Part shown: piece by piece, positions 1 to 5,799 of the stretch
How positions within the stretch are numbered: position 1 is the first letter of the stretch
Layout: each line of letters begins with the position of its first letter
Origin: Bacteroidales bacterium
GTDB lineage: Bacteria > Bacteroidota > Bacteroidia > Bacteroidales > VadinHA17
Length of the DNA: 5,799 nt
Assembly: GCA_025455505.1 (NCBI GenBank)
Contig: JALOMK010000269.1
Span: 1 to 5,799 of the forward strand
Direction of reading: 5' to 3'
Notes under the pieces: generated by a model
What the model was told of the DNA's origin: nothing
The model's input: only the letters and a program-made list of their open reading frames with translations
The model's database searches: none
Position numbers and translations under genes: made by a program

Positions 1-323
1 AAGGTATCACCCGGTTTCAGCACAGTCATGAAAACTGCCATGTTTGCCTGGGCTCCGGAATGCGGCTGAACATTTGCATATTCGGCATTGAACAACTGCT
101 TAAGCCTGTCTATTGCAAGCTGCTCCGACTGGTCAACAATTTCACAGCCACCATAGTAACGGGCCCCAGGATAACCTTCGGCGTACTTGTTGGTCATTAC
201 CGATCCCATCGCCTCAAGCACCTGGGGGCTGACAAAATTTTCAGAAGCTATGAGCTCTATCCCGTTCACCTGGCGCAGGCGCTCCTTCTCAATTAGATCA
301 AAGATCTGTGTATCTCTTTTCAT
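1..323 (-). CDS. glyA: Serine hydroxymethyltransferase, N-terminal part (cut by window edge)
   Basis: This enzyme is a cytosolic, PLP-dependent protein that interconverts serine plus tetrahydrofolate with glycine plus 5,10-methylene-tetrahydrofolate, the main one-carbon source for purine, thymidylate and methionine synthesis. Reading the minus strand from the ATG at 321-323 gives 107 complete codons beginning [18 protein letters not shown]. Family hallmarks follow in order: ELIASENF (residues 23-30), [16 protein letters not shown] (about 44-59), [12 protein letters not shown] (67-78), [11 protein letters not shown] (84-94) and LKPGDT (102-107). The spacing matches E. coli GlyA with no gaps. 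The PLP-binding lysine and the C-terminal domain lie beyond the window; the full protein is normally about 420-430 residues. The start is well placed because the protein begins a few residues before the conserved block. It is co-directional with the ClC gene but separated from it by 179 bp containing a tandem repeat, so co-transcription is uncertain. Confidence 0.97.
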   Translation of the reverse strand, partial: MKRDTQIFDLIEKERLRQVNGIELIASENFVSPQVLEAMGSVMTNKYAEGYPGARYYGGCEIVDQSEQLAIDRLKQLFNAEYANVQPHSGAQANMAVFMTVLKPGDT

Positions 324-435
324 TTTTATTGTTTGTATAAGTAGTTGGTGACGATCAGAATTGTGAAAACAAAATACGATTTATACCTTTTTGTAAAGGG
401 AATAGAAATTAACATCAGGGGAGAAGTTATTAATA

Positions 436-497
436 GGAGTTGGGAGTTGGGAGTTGGGAGTTGGGAGTTGGGAGTTGGGAGTTGGGAGTTGGGAGTG
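436..497. repeat. Perfect heptamer tandem repeat (GGAGTTG)n
   Basis: Eight complete, identical copies of GGAGTTG occupy 436-491, followed by a partial copy (GGAGT, 492-496). The plus strand therefore has a run of three or more G every 7 bases with 4-base loops, a pattern compatible with a G-quadruplex. The array lies in the glyA-ClC intergenic region and ends about five bases past the ClC stop codon (503-505, TAG on the minus strand). Because ClC and glyA are read from the minus strand, their transcript would carry the C-rich form, and the G-rich strand is the template. Similar intergenic heptamer arrays are known as short tandemly repeated repetitive sequences in cyanobacteria; whether this one is related is unknown. 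The absence of any mismatch suggests recent expansion. Confidence 0.95.
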
Positions 498-502
498 CAG
501 GC

Positions 503-2242
503 CTATTCTTCCGAGACTTCCATCAGGAGCTCGCGGTAGGTCGAGAAGATCCTCGATTTGGATATGAAGCCGGCATAGTATCCCCTGTCAAGAACCGGGA
601 GATTCCAGGCTTCAGACTTGCTGAATGCCTCCATCACGGCATCGATAGACTCCTGCCTGTCGACATACGAAGGGGGTATTGTCATCAGCTCCTTTACAGT
701 GATGCTTTCATAAAGCTCCTGCCTGAACATTATTTCCCTGACATCGTCGAGACAGACAACACCTTCAAGGATATTATACTCATCAACAACCGGGAATATA
801 TTCCTTTTCGACCGGGAAATTGCCTTTACAAGATCACCCAGCTTATCAGCCGGCTTCACAGTTACAAGATCAGTTTCAATTTCCTTCCGCCAGTCCATCC
901 TAGTCAGCACGGCCTTGTCCTTGTCGTGGGTAATCAGCTCACCCCTTCTCGCCAGTTCAACATGATATATTGAATGCTTTTCAAAGCCCCTCACAGTTAT
1001 ATAGGCTGCAGTCGATGTGATAATAAGCGGAATAAGGAGGTTGTAGCCGCCTGTGATCTCGGCGATCAGGAATATTGCTGTCAGCGGGGCGTGCATCACC
1101 CCGGCCATCATGCCGGCCATGCCCACAAGCACAAACCTGTTGTCGGGAAGGTCGACACTGAAGAACTTCTTCAGCACAGAAGCAACAAGATACCCATTTA
1201 CGCCGCCCAGGAAAAGCGTGGGGGCAAATATCCCTCCAACCCCTCCAGCCCCGTTCGTTGAACTGCTGGCAATTACCTTAAGCAGAACAAGTGCAGCCAG
1301 GAACAGCGTCATTGGCAGAAAACTTCCCGAAAGGTCCCCGAAGATTGTCCCGTTAAACAATTCAGAACCCCGACCGTCAAGAAGGGCCATAATGGTATCA
1401 TAACCCTCACCGTAGAAAGGAGGAAAGAGGTAAATCAGTCCGCCGAGGACAATCCCCCCGGCAAGCAGCCTTACATACTGGTTCGATATCCTCTCATAAC
1501 GACTCTCAAGGAAAAGCGTCATCCTTGAAAAATAAAGCGAAACGAGCCCGGAAATTATCCCCAGCACAAGGTACCACGGAATATTCTGAATAATGAATCC
1601 CCCGCTGATATTAAATGAGAAAAGCACCTTGTCGCCCATCAGGAAGAAAGCAACAGTTGCAGCCGTCACCGAGGAAATCAGGAGCGGTACAATTGACGAT
1701 ATTGTAAGGTCGAGCATCAGTATTTCAAGCACGAATACTATCCCCGCTATAGGTGCCTTGAATATACCGGCCACTGCTCCTGCAGCCCCGCATCCAACAA
1801 GCAGCGTTATGTTCCTGTAGTTAAGCCTGAAGCGGCGTCCCACAGCCGAGCCTATCGAGGAGCCTGTAAGGACTATCGGAGCCTCTGCCCCTACCGAACC
1901 GCCGAAACCTATTGTCAGCGAACTTGCAACAAGTGATGTCCAGGTATTATGCGTCCTCAGACGGCTCTTCCTCCTAAGATATAGATAGGTTCCCGATCCG
2001 GCACTGATGCCCCCTGTAAGCAGGGAATGGATATAATGAATCGCATTCTTCAGAAGCGCGGCAGCAAGGGCACTCAGCAAGCCTACAAGAAGGCTCAGCA
2101 GGTAGACAAGCCTCACCTGGTCGAGCCTGAAAACAGGACTGTTCAGTATTTTACGGGCAAAAACCGGCACAAACTGTAATTTAAATATCCCTTGAGACCA
2201 ATCTGATCCTGTTTCAAATACCGGGTAATGACCTTTAAGCAA
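503..2242 (-). CDS. ClC-family chloride channel/transporter with two CBS domains, apparent internal deletion
   Basis: ClC proteins are inner-membrane homodimers that move chloride through one pore per subunit. Recognisable parts, numbered from the start used here, are the first membrane helix (about 44-75), the GSVGAEAP filter with the gating glutamate at E120, [11 protein letters not shown] (163-173), the second-half filter GGIFAP (336-341), the helix-R tyrosine region TAAY (Y414), and two cytosolic CBS domains (about 450-508 and 515-575) that in this family sense nucleotides or regulate gating. Two things are odd. Between YLYL (86-89) and RRKSR (90-94), Bacteroidota relatives carry about 35 more residues containing one membrane helix and the GSGIP-equivalent chloride-binding motif; here they are missing in frame. 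Also, the residue matching the proton glutamate E203 of E. coli ClC is Ile174, which hints at a channel or altered coupling. The start is uncertain: the frame opens at a TTG (2240-2242) just after a stop codon, and the first 25-30 residues do not look like the family; a GTG at 2168-2170 is an alternative. Family assignment is certain, function of this allele is not. Confidence 0.9.
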   Translation of the reverse strand: MLKGHYPVFETGSDWSQGIFKLQFVPVFARKILNSPVFRLDQVRLVYLLSLLVGLLSALAAALLKNAIHYIHSLLTGGISAGSGTYLYLRRKSRLRTHNTWTSLVASSLTIGFGGSVGAEAPIVLTGSSIGSAVGRRFRLNYRNITLLVGCGAAGAVAGIFKAPIAGIVFVLEILMLDLTISSIVPLLISSVTAATVAFFLMGDKVLFSFNISGGFIIQNIPWYLVLGIISGLVSLYFSRMTLFLESRYERISNQYVRLLAGGIVLGGLIYLFPPFYGEGYDTIMALLDGRGSELFNGTIFGDLSGSFLPMTLFLAALVLLKVIASSSTNGAGGVGGIFAPTLFLGGVNGYLVASVLKKFFSVDLPDNRFVLVGMAGMMAGVMHAPLTAIFLIAEITGGYNLLIPLIITSTAAYITVRGFEKHSIYHVELARRGELITHDKDKAVLTRMDWRKEIETDLVTVKPADKLGDLVKAISRSKRNIFPVVDEYNILEGVVCLDDVREIMFRQELYESITVKELMTIPPSYVDRQESIDAVMEAFSKSEAWNLPVLDRGYYAGFISKSRIFSTYRELLMEVSEE

Positions 2243-2280
2243 AAAACATCACCCGCAAGTCATTTCCCAGATATAAAGTG

Positions 2281-2288
2281 CAAATATA
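2281..2288 (-). promoter_or_regulatory. Possible -7 promoter box for the ClC gene
   Basis: On the minus strand this octamer reads TATATTTG, a perfect match to the Bacteroidota sigma-ABfr -7 consensus TAnnTTTG. It lies about 40 bases upstream of the TTG used as ClC start, which would leave a leader of roughly 30 bases. No TTG -33 element is found at the usual spacing (the only one is 4 bases away), so this is a candidate only. Confidence 0.35.
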
Positions 2289-2318
2289 GAAACAATAGCT
2301 ATGCTCCTTTGTTTTTTG

Positions 2319-2326
2319 TATGTTTG
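2319..2326 (+). promoter_or_regulatory. Possible -7 promoter box for the M16 peptidase operon
   Basis: The octamer TATGTTTG matches the Bacteroidota -7 consensus TAnnTTTG on the plus strand. If used, transcription would begin near 2331-2335, downstream of the ATG at 2320 but just upstream of the ATG at 2341, which would favour the latter as start of the peptidase. The leader would be unusually short and a properly spaced -33 TTG is not evident, so support is weak. Confidence 0.28.
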
Positions 2327-2340
2327 TTATTTACTGCCCG

Positions 2341-3582
2341 ATGATTGAATTTTCAAGACATACTCTCGGAAACGGACTGAGACTGCTTGTGCATGAAGAC
2401 AGGTCTTCTCCTCTTGTGGCCTTCAACCTCCTTTACGATGCAGGCTCGCGGGATGAAGATGAAACCATGACAGGCATGGCTCACCTTTTCGAGCACCTGA
2501 TGTTCGGAGGCACCGAAGCCATCCCCGATTTCGACACTCCCCTGCAGATTGCCGGTGGTGAAAACAACGCCTTTACGAAATGTGACATCACAAATTATTA
2601 TATAACTGTACCTGCCCGTAACATCGAGACAGCCTTCTGGCTCGAATCCGACCGCATGAGGGGCCTCGATCTGTCACAGCGAAGCCTGGACACACAAAAA
2701 AAGGTTGTGACAGAGGAATTCAGGCAGAGGTACCTTAACCAGCCTTACGGTGATGCAATACTCAGGCTGCGGGCCCTTGCCTATAAGGTACATCCCTACC
2801 GCTGGCCGGCAATAGGACTGGATCCATCGCATATTGAAAGGGCCAGCCTCGATACTGTAAGAGAATTCTACAACTTGCATTATGCCCCCAACAATGCAAT
2901 CCTGACTCTTGCAGGGAACATCAGCACAGCGGAGGCATACAGCCTTGCCCTGAAATGGTTCGGGGACATTGAAGCCAGCCCTGCCAGGATACGAAAATTG
3001 CCTGTTGAACCGCAACAGTCAGAACCCCGCCGCCTCACAACTGAAAGCGAGGTTCCCTCCGACGCCGTTTACAGGGTTTGGCATACCTGCGGAAGAAATG
3101 AGCCTGACTTCCATACTCTTGACCTTATTACTGACCTGCTCGCCGGGGGTGAATCGGGCAGGCTGAACAGGATACTCGCCAGGGAGAAAAAGATGTTCAG
3201 CGACATAAATGCCTATGTCACCTCTGACATAGATCCCGGACTGCTGATTGTAAATGGAAAACTCATGAAAGGGGTGGATCCGGAAGAGGCACTAAGCGGA
3301 ATCGAAGATGTCATACGCTCCCTGTCAGGAATCAGGAGCGACGACTATGAGTTTGAAAAAGTAAGGAACAGGTTCGAATCGTCAGTTGTCTTCCAGAATA
3401 CAAGCATCCTTAACAAGGCAATGAACCTCTCCTACTACGAACTGCTCGGCGATGCCTCGAAAATTAACAGGGAGGTTGAAATGTACAGGAATGTTTCGGC
3501 TTCAGATGTTGAAGCCTGTCTTGCCCGTTACCTGACTGAGAAAAATTCGGCCACCCTGGTCTACAGATCAGCTATTAAATAA
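2341..3582 (+). CDS. M16B zinc peptidase, catalytic subunit
   Basis: This is an M16 (pitrilysin/mitochondrial processing peptidase-like) metallopeptidase that degrades peptides inside a clamshell cavity. From the start used here it has 413 residues, the usual length for a half-size M16B subunit. The zinc site HLFEH spans residues 48-52 (bases 2482-2496): the two histidines bind zinc and the glutamate is the catalytic base. The third ligand is probably one of the glutamates in VVTEE (125-126). The family signature GGENNAFT (72-79) and substrate-domain motif NQPYG (133-137) are also present. The second half has GGESGRLNRILARE (269-282) but no tyrosine at the position of the Arg/Tyr motif, so it should need a partner subunit. 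An in-frame ATG exists 21 bases upstream (2320), adding MFVIYCP; I prefer 2341 because relatives begin with a MIEF-like segment directly before LGNGL. There is no signal peptide, so a cytosolic location is inferred. The next gene starts 4 bases after its stop, consistent with coupled expression of a heterodimer. Confidence 0.95.
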   Translation: MIEFSRHTLGNGLRLLVHEDRSSPLVAFNLLYDAGSRDEDETMTGMAHLFEHLMFGGTEAIPDFDTPLQIAGGENNAFTKCDITNYYITVPARNIETAFWLESDRMRGLDLSQRSLDTQKKVVTEEFRQRYLNQPYGDAILRLRALAYKVHPYRWPAIGLDPSHIERASLDTVREFYNLHYAPNNAILTLAGNISTAEAYSLALKWFGDIEASPARIRKLPVEPQQSEPRRLTTESEVPSDAVYRVWHTCGRNEPDFHTLDLITDLLAGGESGRLNRILAREKKMFSDINAYVTSDIDPGLLIVNGKLMKGVDPEEALSGIEDVIRSLSGIRSDDYEFEKVRNRFESSVVFQNTSILNKAMNLSYYELLGDASKINREVEMYRNVSASDVEACLARYLTEKNSATLVYRSAIK

Positions 3583-3586
3583 AGGC

Positions 3587-4867
3587 ATGAAGAATCCAGG
3601 CAAAATACAACCGCCCGTTTTCCCCCCCGAAGAGATTTTGTTCCCCGAGGTGAAGCTTGTGACTCTCTCAGGCGGGGTGCCGGTTTACACTATTGAATCC
3701 GGCACCGAGGATGTCGTGAGGGCTGAATTCACTTTCAGGGCCGGACAGGCAAGGGAAGACATCCCCCTGCTTGCTTCAACTGTAAACATGATGCTTACCG
3801 AGGGTTCGCAGAGGCATAGTTCCGAAGAAATCAGCAGCATGCTTGATTTCCACGGATCCTTCATTAATCCCTATTGCGAGAAAGACAGGGCCGGTTTCGT
3901 AATTTTCTTCCTGCCTAAATACTCCGGCGAGTTGTTGAAACTGGCCAGGGAAATAGTCTTCGAGCCTGCCTTCCCGGAAAAGGAACTCCGGGCTCTTATG
4001 AACAAGCGGCTGAGATGGTTCCTCACAAACAGGGAGAAGGTTCAGAATCTTGCCTCCGACAAATTCTATGAGTCTGTCTTCGGTAACAGTCACCCTTACG
4101 GACGGCAGACTTCGGAGCCGGATTTCGAAGGTATAAGCAGCGAACTGACAAGGGTCTTTCATAAGACCCACTACAATCTGTCGAACCTGGCAGTCATACT
4201 CTCGGGCCGTTTCAGGAAAGACACAATTGAAATGCTTGAAGACCTGTTCAGCAGCCCCTTAACGGAGCCTGACCTTCCTCCCTTAGCTCCTCTTCCGGAA
4301 AAAGGCAAAGGGGAAAAAGATATATATGTACATAAGCAAAATGCAGTCCAGACATCAATCAGGATAGGCTCACGCACCATCAACAAGCGTCATCCCGACT
4401 ACCCCGGGCTCAAGGTCCTGAACATGATCCTTGGCGGTTACTTCGGGTCGCGTCTTATGAGGAACATACGGGAGGAAAAGGGCCTGACTTACGGCATCAG
4501 TTCCTCGCTGACATCTCTAGATCTGTCAGGATTCAAGGTAATCTCGACTGATGTTTCGAATGAGAACAGGAAGCTTGCCACGGATGAAATTTACATGGAG
4601 ATAGATAAGCTCAGGAACATAGAAGTTGAAGAAGCTGAACTCGGAATCGTAAGAAACTACATGTCGGGAGAGATGCTGAGGATGTTCGACGGCCCCTTTG
4701 CTCTTGCCGAGAGTTTCAGGGCAGCATGGGAATTCGGACTAGATAACGACTATTACAGGAGACTGGCAGAGAAGATAAAATCTATAACACCCGATGAAAT
4801 AAAGGCGCTGGCCAATACGTATTACAATATTGAGGAGCTGTACGAGATAAGTGCAGGAGACAGATGA
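3587..4867 (+). CDS. M16B peptidase-like protein, non-catalytic partner subunit
   Basis: This 426-residue protein has the two-lobed M16 fold but has lost the zinc site: where the catalytic subunit has HxxEH, it reads TVNMMLTEGS (65-74). It keeps the C-lobe signature GGYFGSRLMRNIREEKGLTY (283-302), including Arg295 and Tyr302, which match the Arg/Tyr motif that inactive M16B subunits contribute to substrate binding in characterised heterodimers such as the Sphingomonas pair. PYGR (170-173) matches the NQPYG region of the active subunit. Spacing of 4 bases from the upstream gene and complementary motif loss strongly suggest that the two products form one enzyme, as mitochondrial processing peptidase alpha and beta do. 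The N-terminal proline-rich stretch (8-20) is a common lead-in for this subunit type. No signal peptide is visible. The stop codon overlaps the start of the next gene in an ATGA. Confidence 0.94.
   Translation: MKNPGKIQPPVFPPEEILFPEVKLVTLSGGVPVYTIESGTEDVVRAEFTFRAGQAREDIPLLASTVNMMLTEGSQRHSSEEISSMLDFHGSFINPYCEKDRAGFVIFFLPKYSGELLKLAREIVFEPAFPEKELRALMNKRLRWFLTNREKVQNLASDKFYESVFGNSHPYGRQTSEPDFEGISSELTRVFHKTHYNLSNLAVILSGRFRKDTIEMLEDLFSSPLTEPDLPPLAPLPEKGKGEKDIYVHKQNAVQTSIRIGSRTINKRHPDYPGLKVLNMILGGYFGSRLMRNIREEKGLTYGISSSLTSLDLSGFKVISTDVSNENRKLATDEIYMEIDKLRNIEVEEAELGIVRNYMSGEMLRMFDGPFALAESFRAAWEFGLDNDYYRRLAEKIKSITPDEIKALANTYYNIEELYEISAGDR
4855..4859 (+). promoter_or_regulatory. Shine-Dalgarno-like site for the FN3 protein
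   Basis: AGGAG lies 4 bases before the ATG at 4864, inside the end of the upstream peptidase gene. The spacing is slightly short. It is noteworthy because the other starts in the window have no clear Shine-Dalgarno sequence, and it supports 4864 as a real start, together with the ATGA overlap and the signal peptide that follows. Confidence 0.45.
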
Positions 4868-5799
4868 AAGCGGCAGTATTTTTTATTGTTGTCATCGCAG
4901 CATTAATGATTCCTGCGGCCGTCATCTCACAGCCGGCCTGCCAGGTTCCATTGTCACCGGTATTAAGGTCAGTCTCGGTCAACCCCGGAAACGGTTTCAC
5001 TGAATTAAAATGGTCTTCAAGTCCCTCTCCCGGTATCGCCGCCTACATTGTCTATACTTTCAAGGACGGTACCGGAATGGTAATCGACACCATCTGGGAT
5101 CCAGCGGCAACAAGCTACATATATGCGAGCACCGCCTCGAAGTATTTCAGCGTTTCTTATGTTGTGGCGGCACACAGGGTACCCGACTGCACAAGCCCGC
5201 TTTCGAATCCCATCAGCTCAGTTTTCTGCAGCACAGCGATAGACACATGCAAAAAGGAACTTAAGGTCAGCTGGAACTCATACAGCGATTTTCCCGCCAG
5301 GGTTGAGGGATATGAACTCGAATACAGAACAGGCGGAGGCTCCCCAGTTATTATAAAAAACATCGACAGGACAGCTGTAAGCTATACACTTACCGGATTC
5401 ACCACCGGAGCCGAATATTGTTTCGTCGTAAGGGCCATCCTGCAGGGAGGAAATGTATCGAGTTCCAACCGCAGTTGCATTGTTACAAAGATGCAGCGTC
5501 CCCCGGACTGGATAAATGCCGATTATACAAATGTATCGGCAGAGGGGAGGATAAACCTATCTTTCAAGAATATCTCTACTAAGGATGCCCTGGATATAAT
5601 TATCCTATCTAATGATTTAGCCGCAGAGTTGAGAGGCGGATTTATTTATGTTATGCCGGCTAAAGATTACGAGATTACTCATGGCACCAAATGGTCCGAT
5701 GCCAGACAGGTGAAGATATTCAAGCTCCGATATGCCCGGCCAACCGATGTTTTTGCCATACTAAATACTATCAAAAGTAATATAGGCAGCGTAGCCGTT
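4864..5799 (+). CDS. Exported fibronectin type III repeat protein, 3' end open; secretin-like sequence in the last 80 codons
   Basis: The frame runs 312 codons to the window edge without a stop. Residues 1-22 form a Sec signal peptide (MKAAVFFIVVIAALMIPAAV, then ISQ), so the product leaves the cytoplasm. Two FN3-like beta-sandwich domains follow, about 27-122 and 127-206, each with the tryptophan of strand B (LKW 48-50, VSW 135-137) and the tyrosine-rich strand pattern (YIVYT, YELEY, YCFVVRA). Four or more cysteines (26, 109, 122, 129, 186, 205) could form disulfides. A third FN3 unit seems to begin at PPDWINADYTNVSAEGR (213-229), a phrase typical of Bacteroidota surface proteins. Instead of continuing as FN3, residues 230-312 read as a secretin N-terminal region (see the separate entry). 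The gene starts in a 4-bp ATGA overlap with the M16 subunit, so it belongs to that operon. Its usual C-terminus, perhaps a type IX sorting domain, is not in the window. FN3 identity is firm; specific function unknown. Confidence 0.78.
   Translation, partial: MKAAVFFIVVIAALMIPAAVISQPACQVPLSPVLRSVSVNPGNGFTELKWSSSPSPGIAAYIVYTFKDGTGMVIDTIWDPAATSYIYASTASKYFSVSYVVAAHRVPDCTSPLSNPISSVFCSTAIDTCKKELKVSWNSYSDFPARVEGYELEYRTGGGSPVIIKNIDRTAVSYTLTGFTTGAEYCFVVRAILQGGNVSSSNRSCIVTKMQRPPDWINADYTNVSAEGRINLSFKNISTKDALDIIILSNDLAAELRGGFIYVMPAKDYEITHGTKWSDARQVKIFKLRYARPTDVFAILNTIKSNIGSVAV
5551..5799 (+). other. Secretin-like (GspD/PilQ type N-domain) segment joined in frame to the FN3 protein
   Basis: The last 83 codons encode a sequence that resembles the STN/N1 part of bacterial secretins rather than FN3. 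INLSFKNISTKDALDII (residues 230-246) fits the secretin pattern in which a beta strand and helix lead to a DALDIIL-like motif; NDLAAELRGGFIYVMPAKDY (250-269) fits the following strand ending in an IYVM-like phrase; and VKIFKLRYARPTDVFAILNT (283-302) fits the start of the next domain, where secretins have K-x-F-x-L-x-Y-A-x-P. In secretins these domains sit in the periplasm below the outer-membrane channel. GC drops from about 52% (5401-5520) to about 41% (5561-5799), and CTA, TCT and ATT codons become more common. Similar wording occurs in secretins of candidate phyla such as Omnitrophota, recalled from memory. It may come from a different genome joined during assembly. Confidence 0.6.

Noticed and set aside
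366..378. glyA -7 promoter box (minus-strand TATTTTG)
   Set aside because: It is one base short of the TAnnTTTG spacing and has no -33 partner at a reasonable distance.
386..399. Short inverted repeat CCTTT-TTGT-AAAGG between glyA and ClC as a possible ClC terminator
   Set aside because: The stem is only 5 bp with three A/T pairs and is not followed by a convincing U-run on the minus strand.
436..497. CRISPR array or phage attachment site
   Set aside because: The units are 7 bases long and directly adjacent, with no spacers, and no cas, integrase or tRNA gene is nearby.
440..973. Open plus-strand frame of 177 codons running through the heptamer repeat and the ClC 3' end
   Set aside because: It lies antisense to the well-supported CBS domains of the ClC gene and begins inside a simple repeat; the protein has no recognisable motif.
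974..1403. Plus-strand open frames opposite the ClC membrane domain
   Set aside because: They are antisense shadows of a confident gene and encode low-complexity, Pro/Ser-rich sequence without family features.
4864..4941. Lipoprotein signal (cysteine at residue 26 of the FN3 protein)
   Set aside because: The residues before Cys26 (QPA) do not form a lipobox; cleavage by signal peptidase I around ISQ is more plausible.

Overview
The window looks like a contig end from a member of the Bacteroidota, most likely an uncultured, metagenome-derived lineage. The evidence is the wording of the serine hydroxymethyltransferase N-terminus, a ClC protein of the Bacteroidota type with paired CBS domains, a Bacteroidota-style pair of M16B peptidases, a secreted fibronectin type III (FN3) protein, the general lack of Shine-Dalgarno sequences, and two TAnnTTTG-like promoter boxes. 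This placement comes from recognising protein families; no database search was run.

Layout. Positions 1-323 (minus) hold the first 107 codons of glyA. Positions 324-502 are a short intergenic region whose main feature is a perfect heptamer tandem repeat (GGAGTTG, eight copies, 436-491), ending a few bases from the ClC stop codon. Positions 503-2242 (minus) encode a ClC-type chloride channel/transporter with two C-terminal CBS domains. It appears to lack about 35 residues near its N-terminus, including the first chloride-binding motif. Positions 2243-2340 are a divergent promoter region. Positions 2341-3582 and 3587-4867 (plus) encode two M16B peptidase subunits: the first carries the HxxEH zinc site and the second lacks it but carries the Arg/Tyr motif, so together they should form one heterodimeric protease. 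Positions 4864-5799 (plus, open at the window end) start with an ATGA overlap and encode an exported FN3-repeat protein.

The strangest point is at the right end. From about 5551 the reading frame continues without interruption, but the protein changes from an FN3 repeat to what reads as the N-terminal region of a GspD/PilQ-like secretin, and GC falls from about 52% to about 41% (hand count). This is either a real fusion or, more probably, a chimeric join in a metagenome assembly. The ClC gap and this junction are the two places most worth checking against raw reads.

Functionally the genes are mostly unrelated housekeeping: one-carbon metabolism (GlyA), anion transport (ClC) and peptide breakdown (the M16 pair). 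Only the plus-strand genes form an obvious operon, by 4-bp spacing and then a 4-bp overlap. No CRISPR array, tRNA, rRNA, insertion sequence or defence system is visible.
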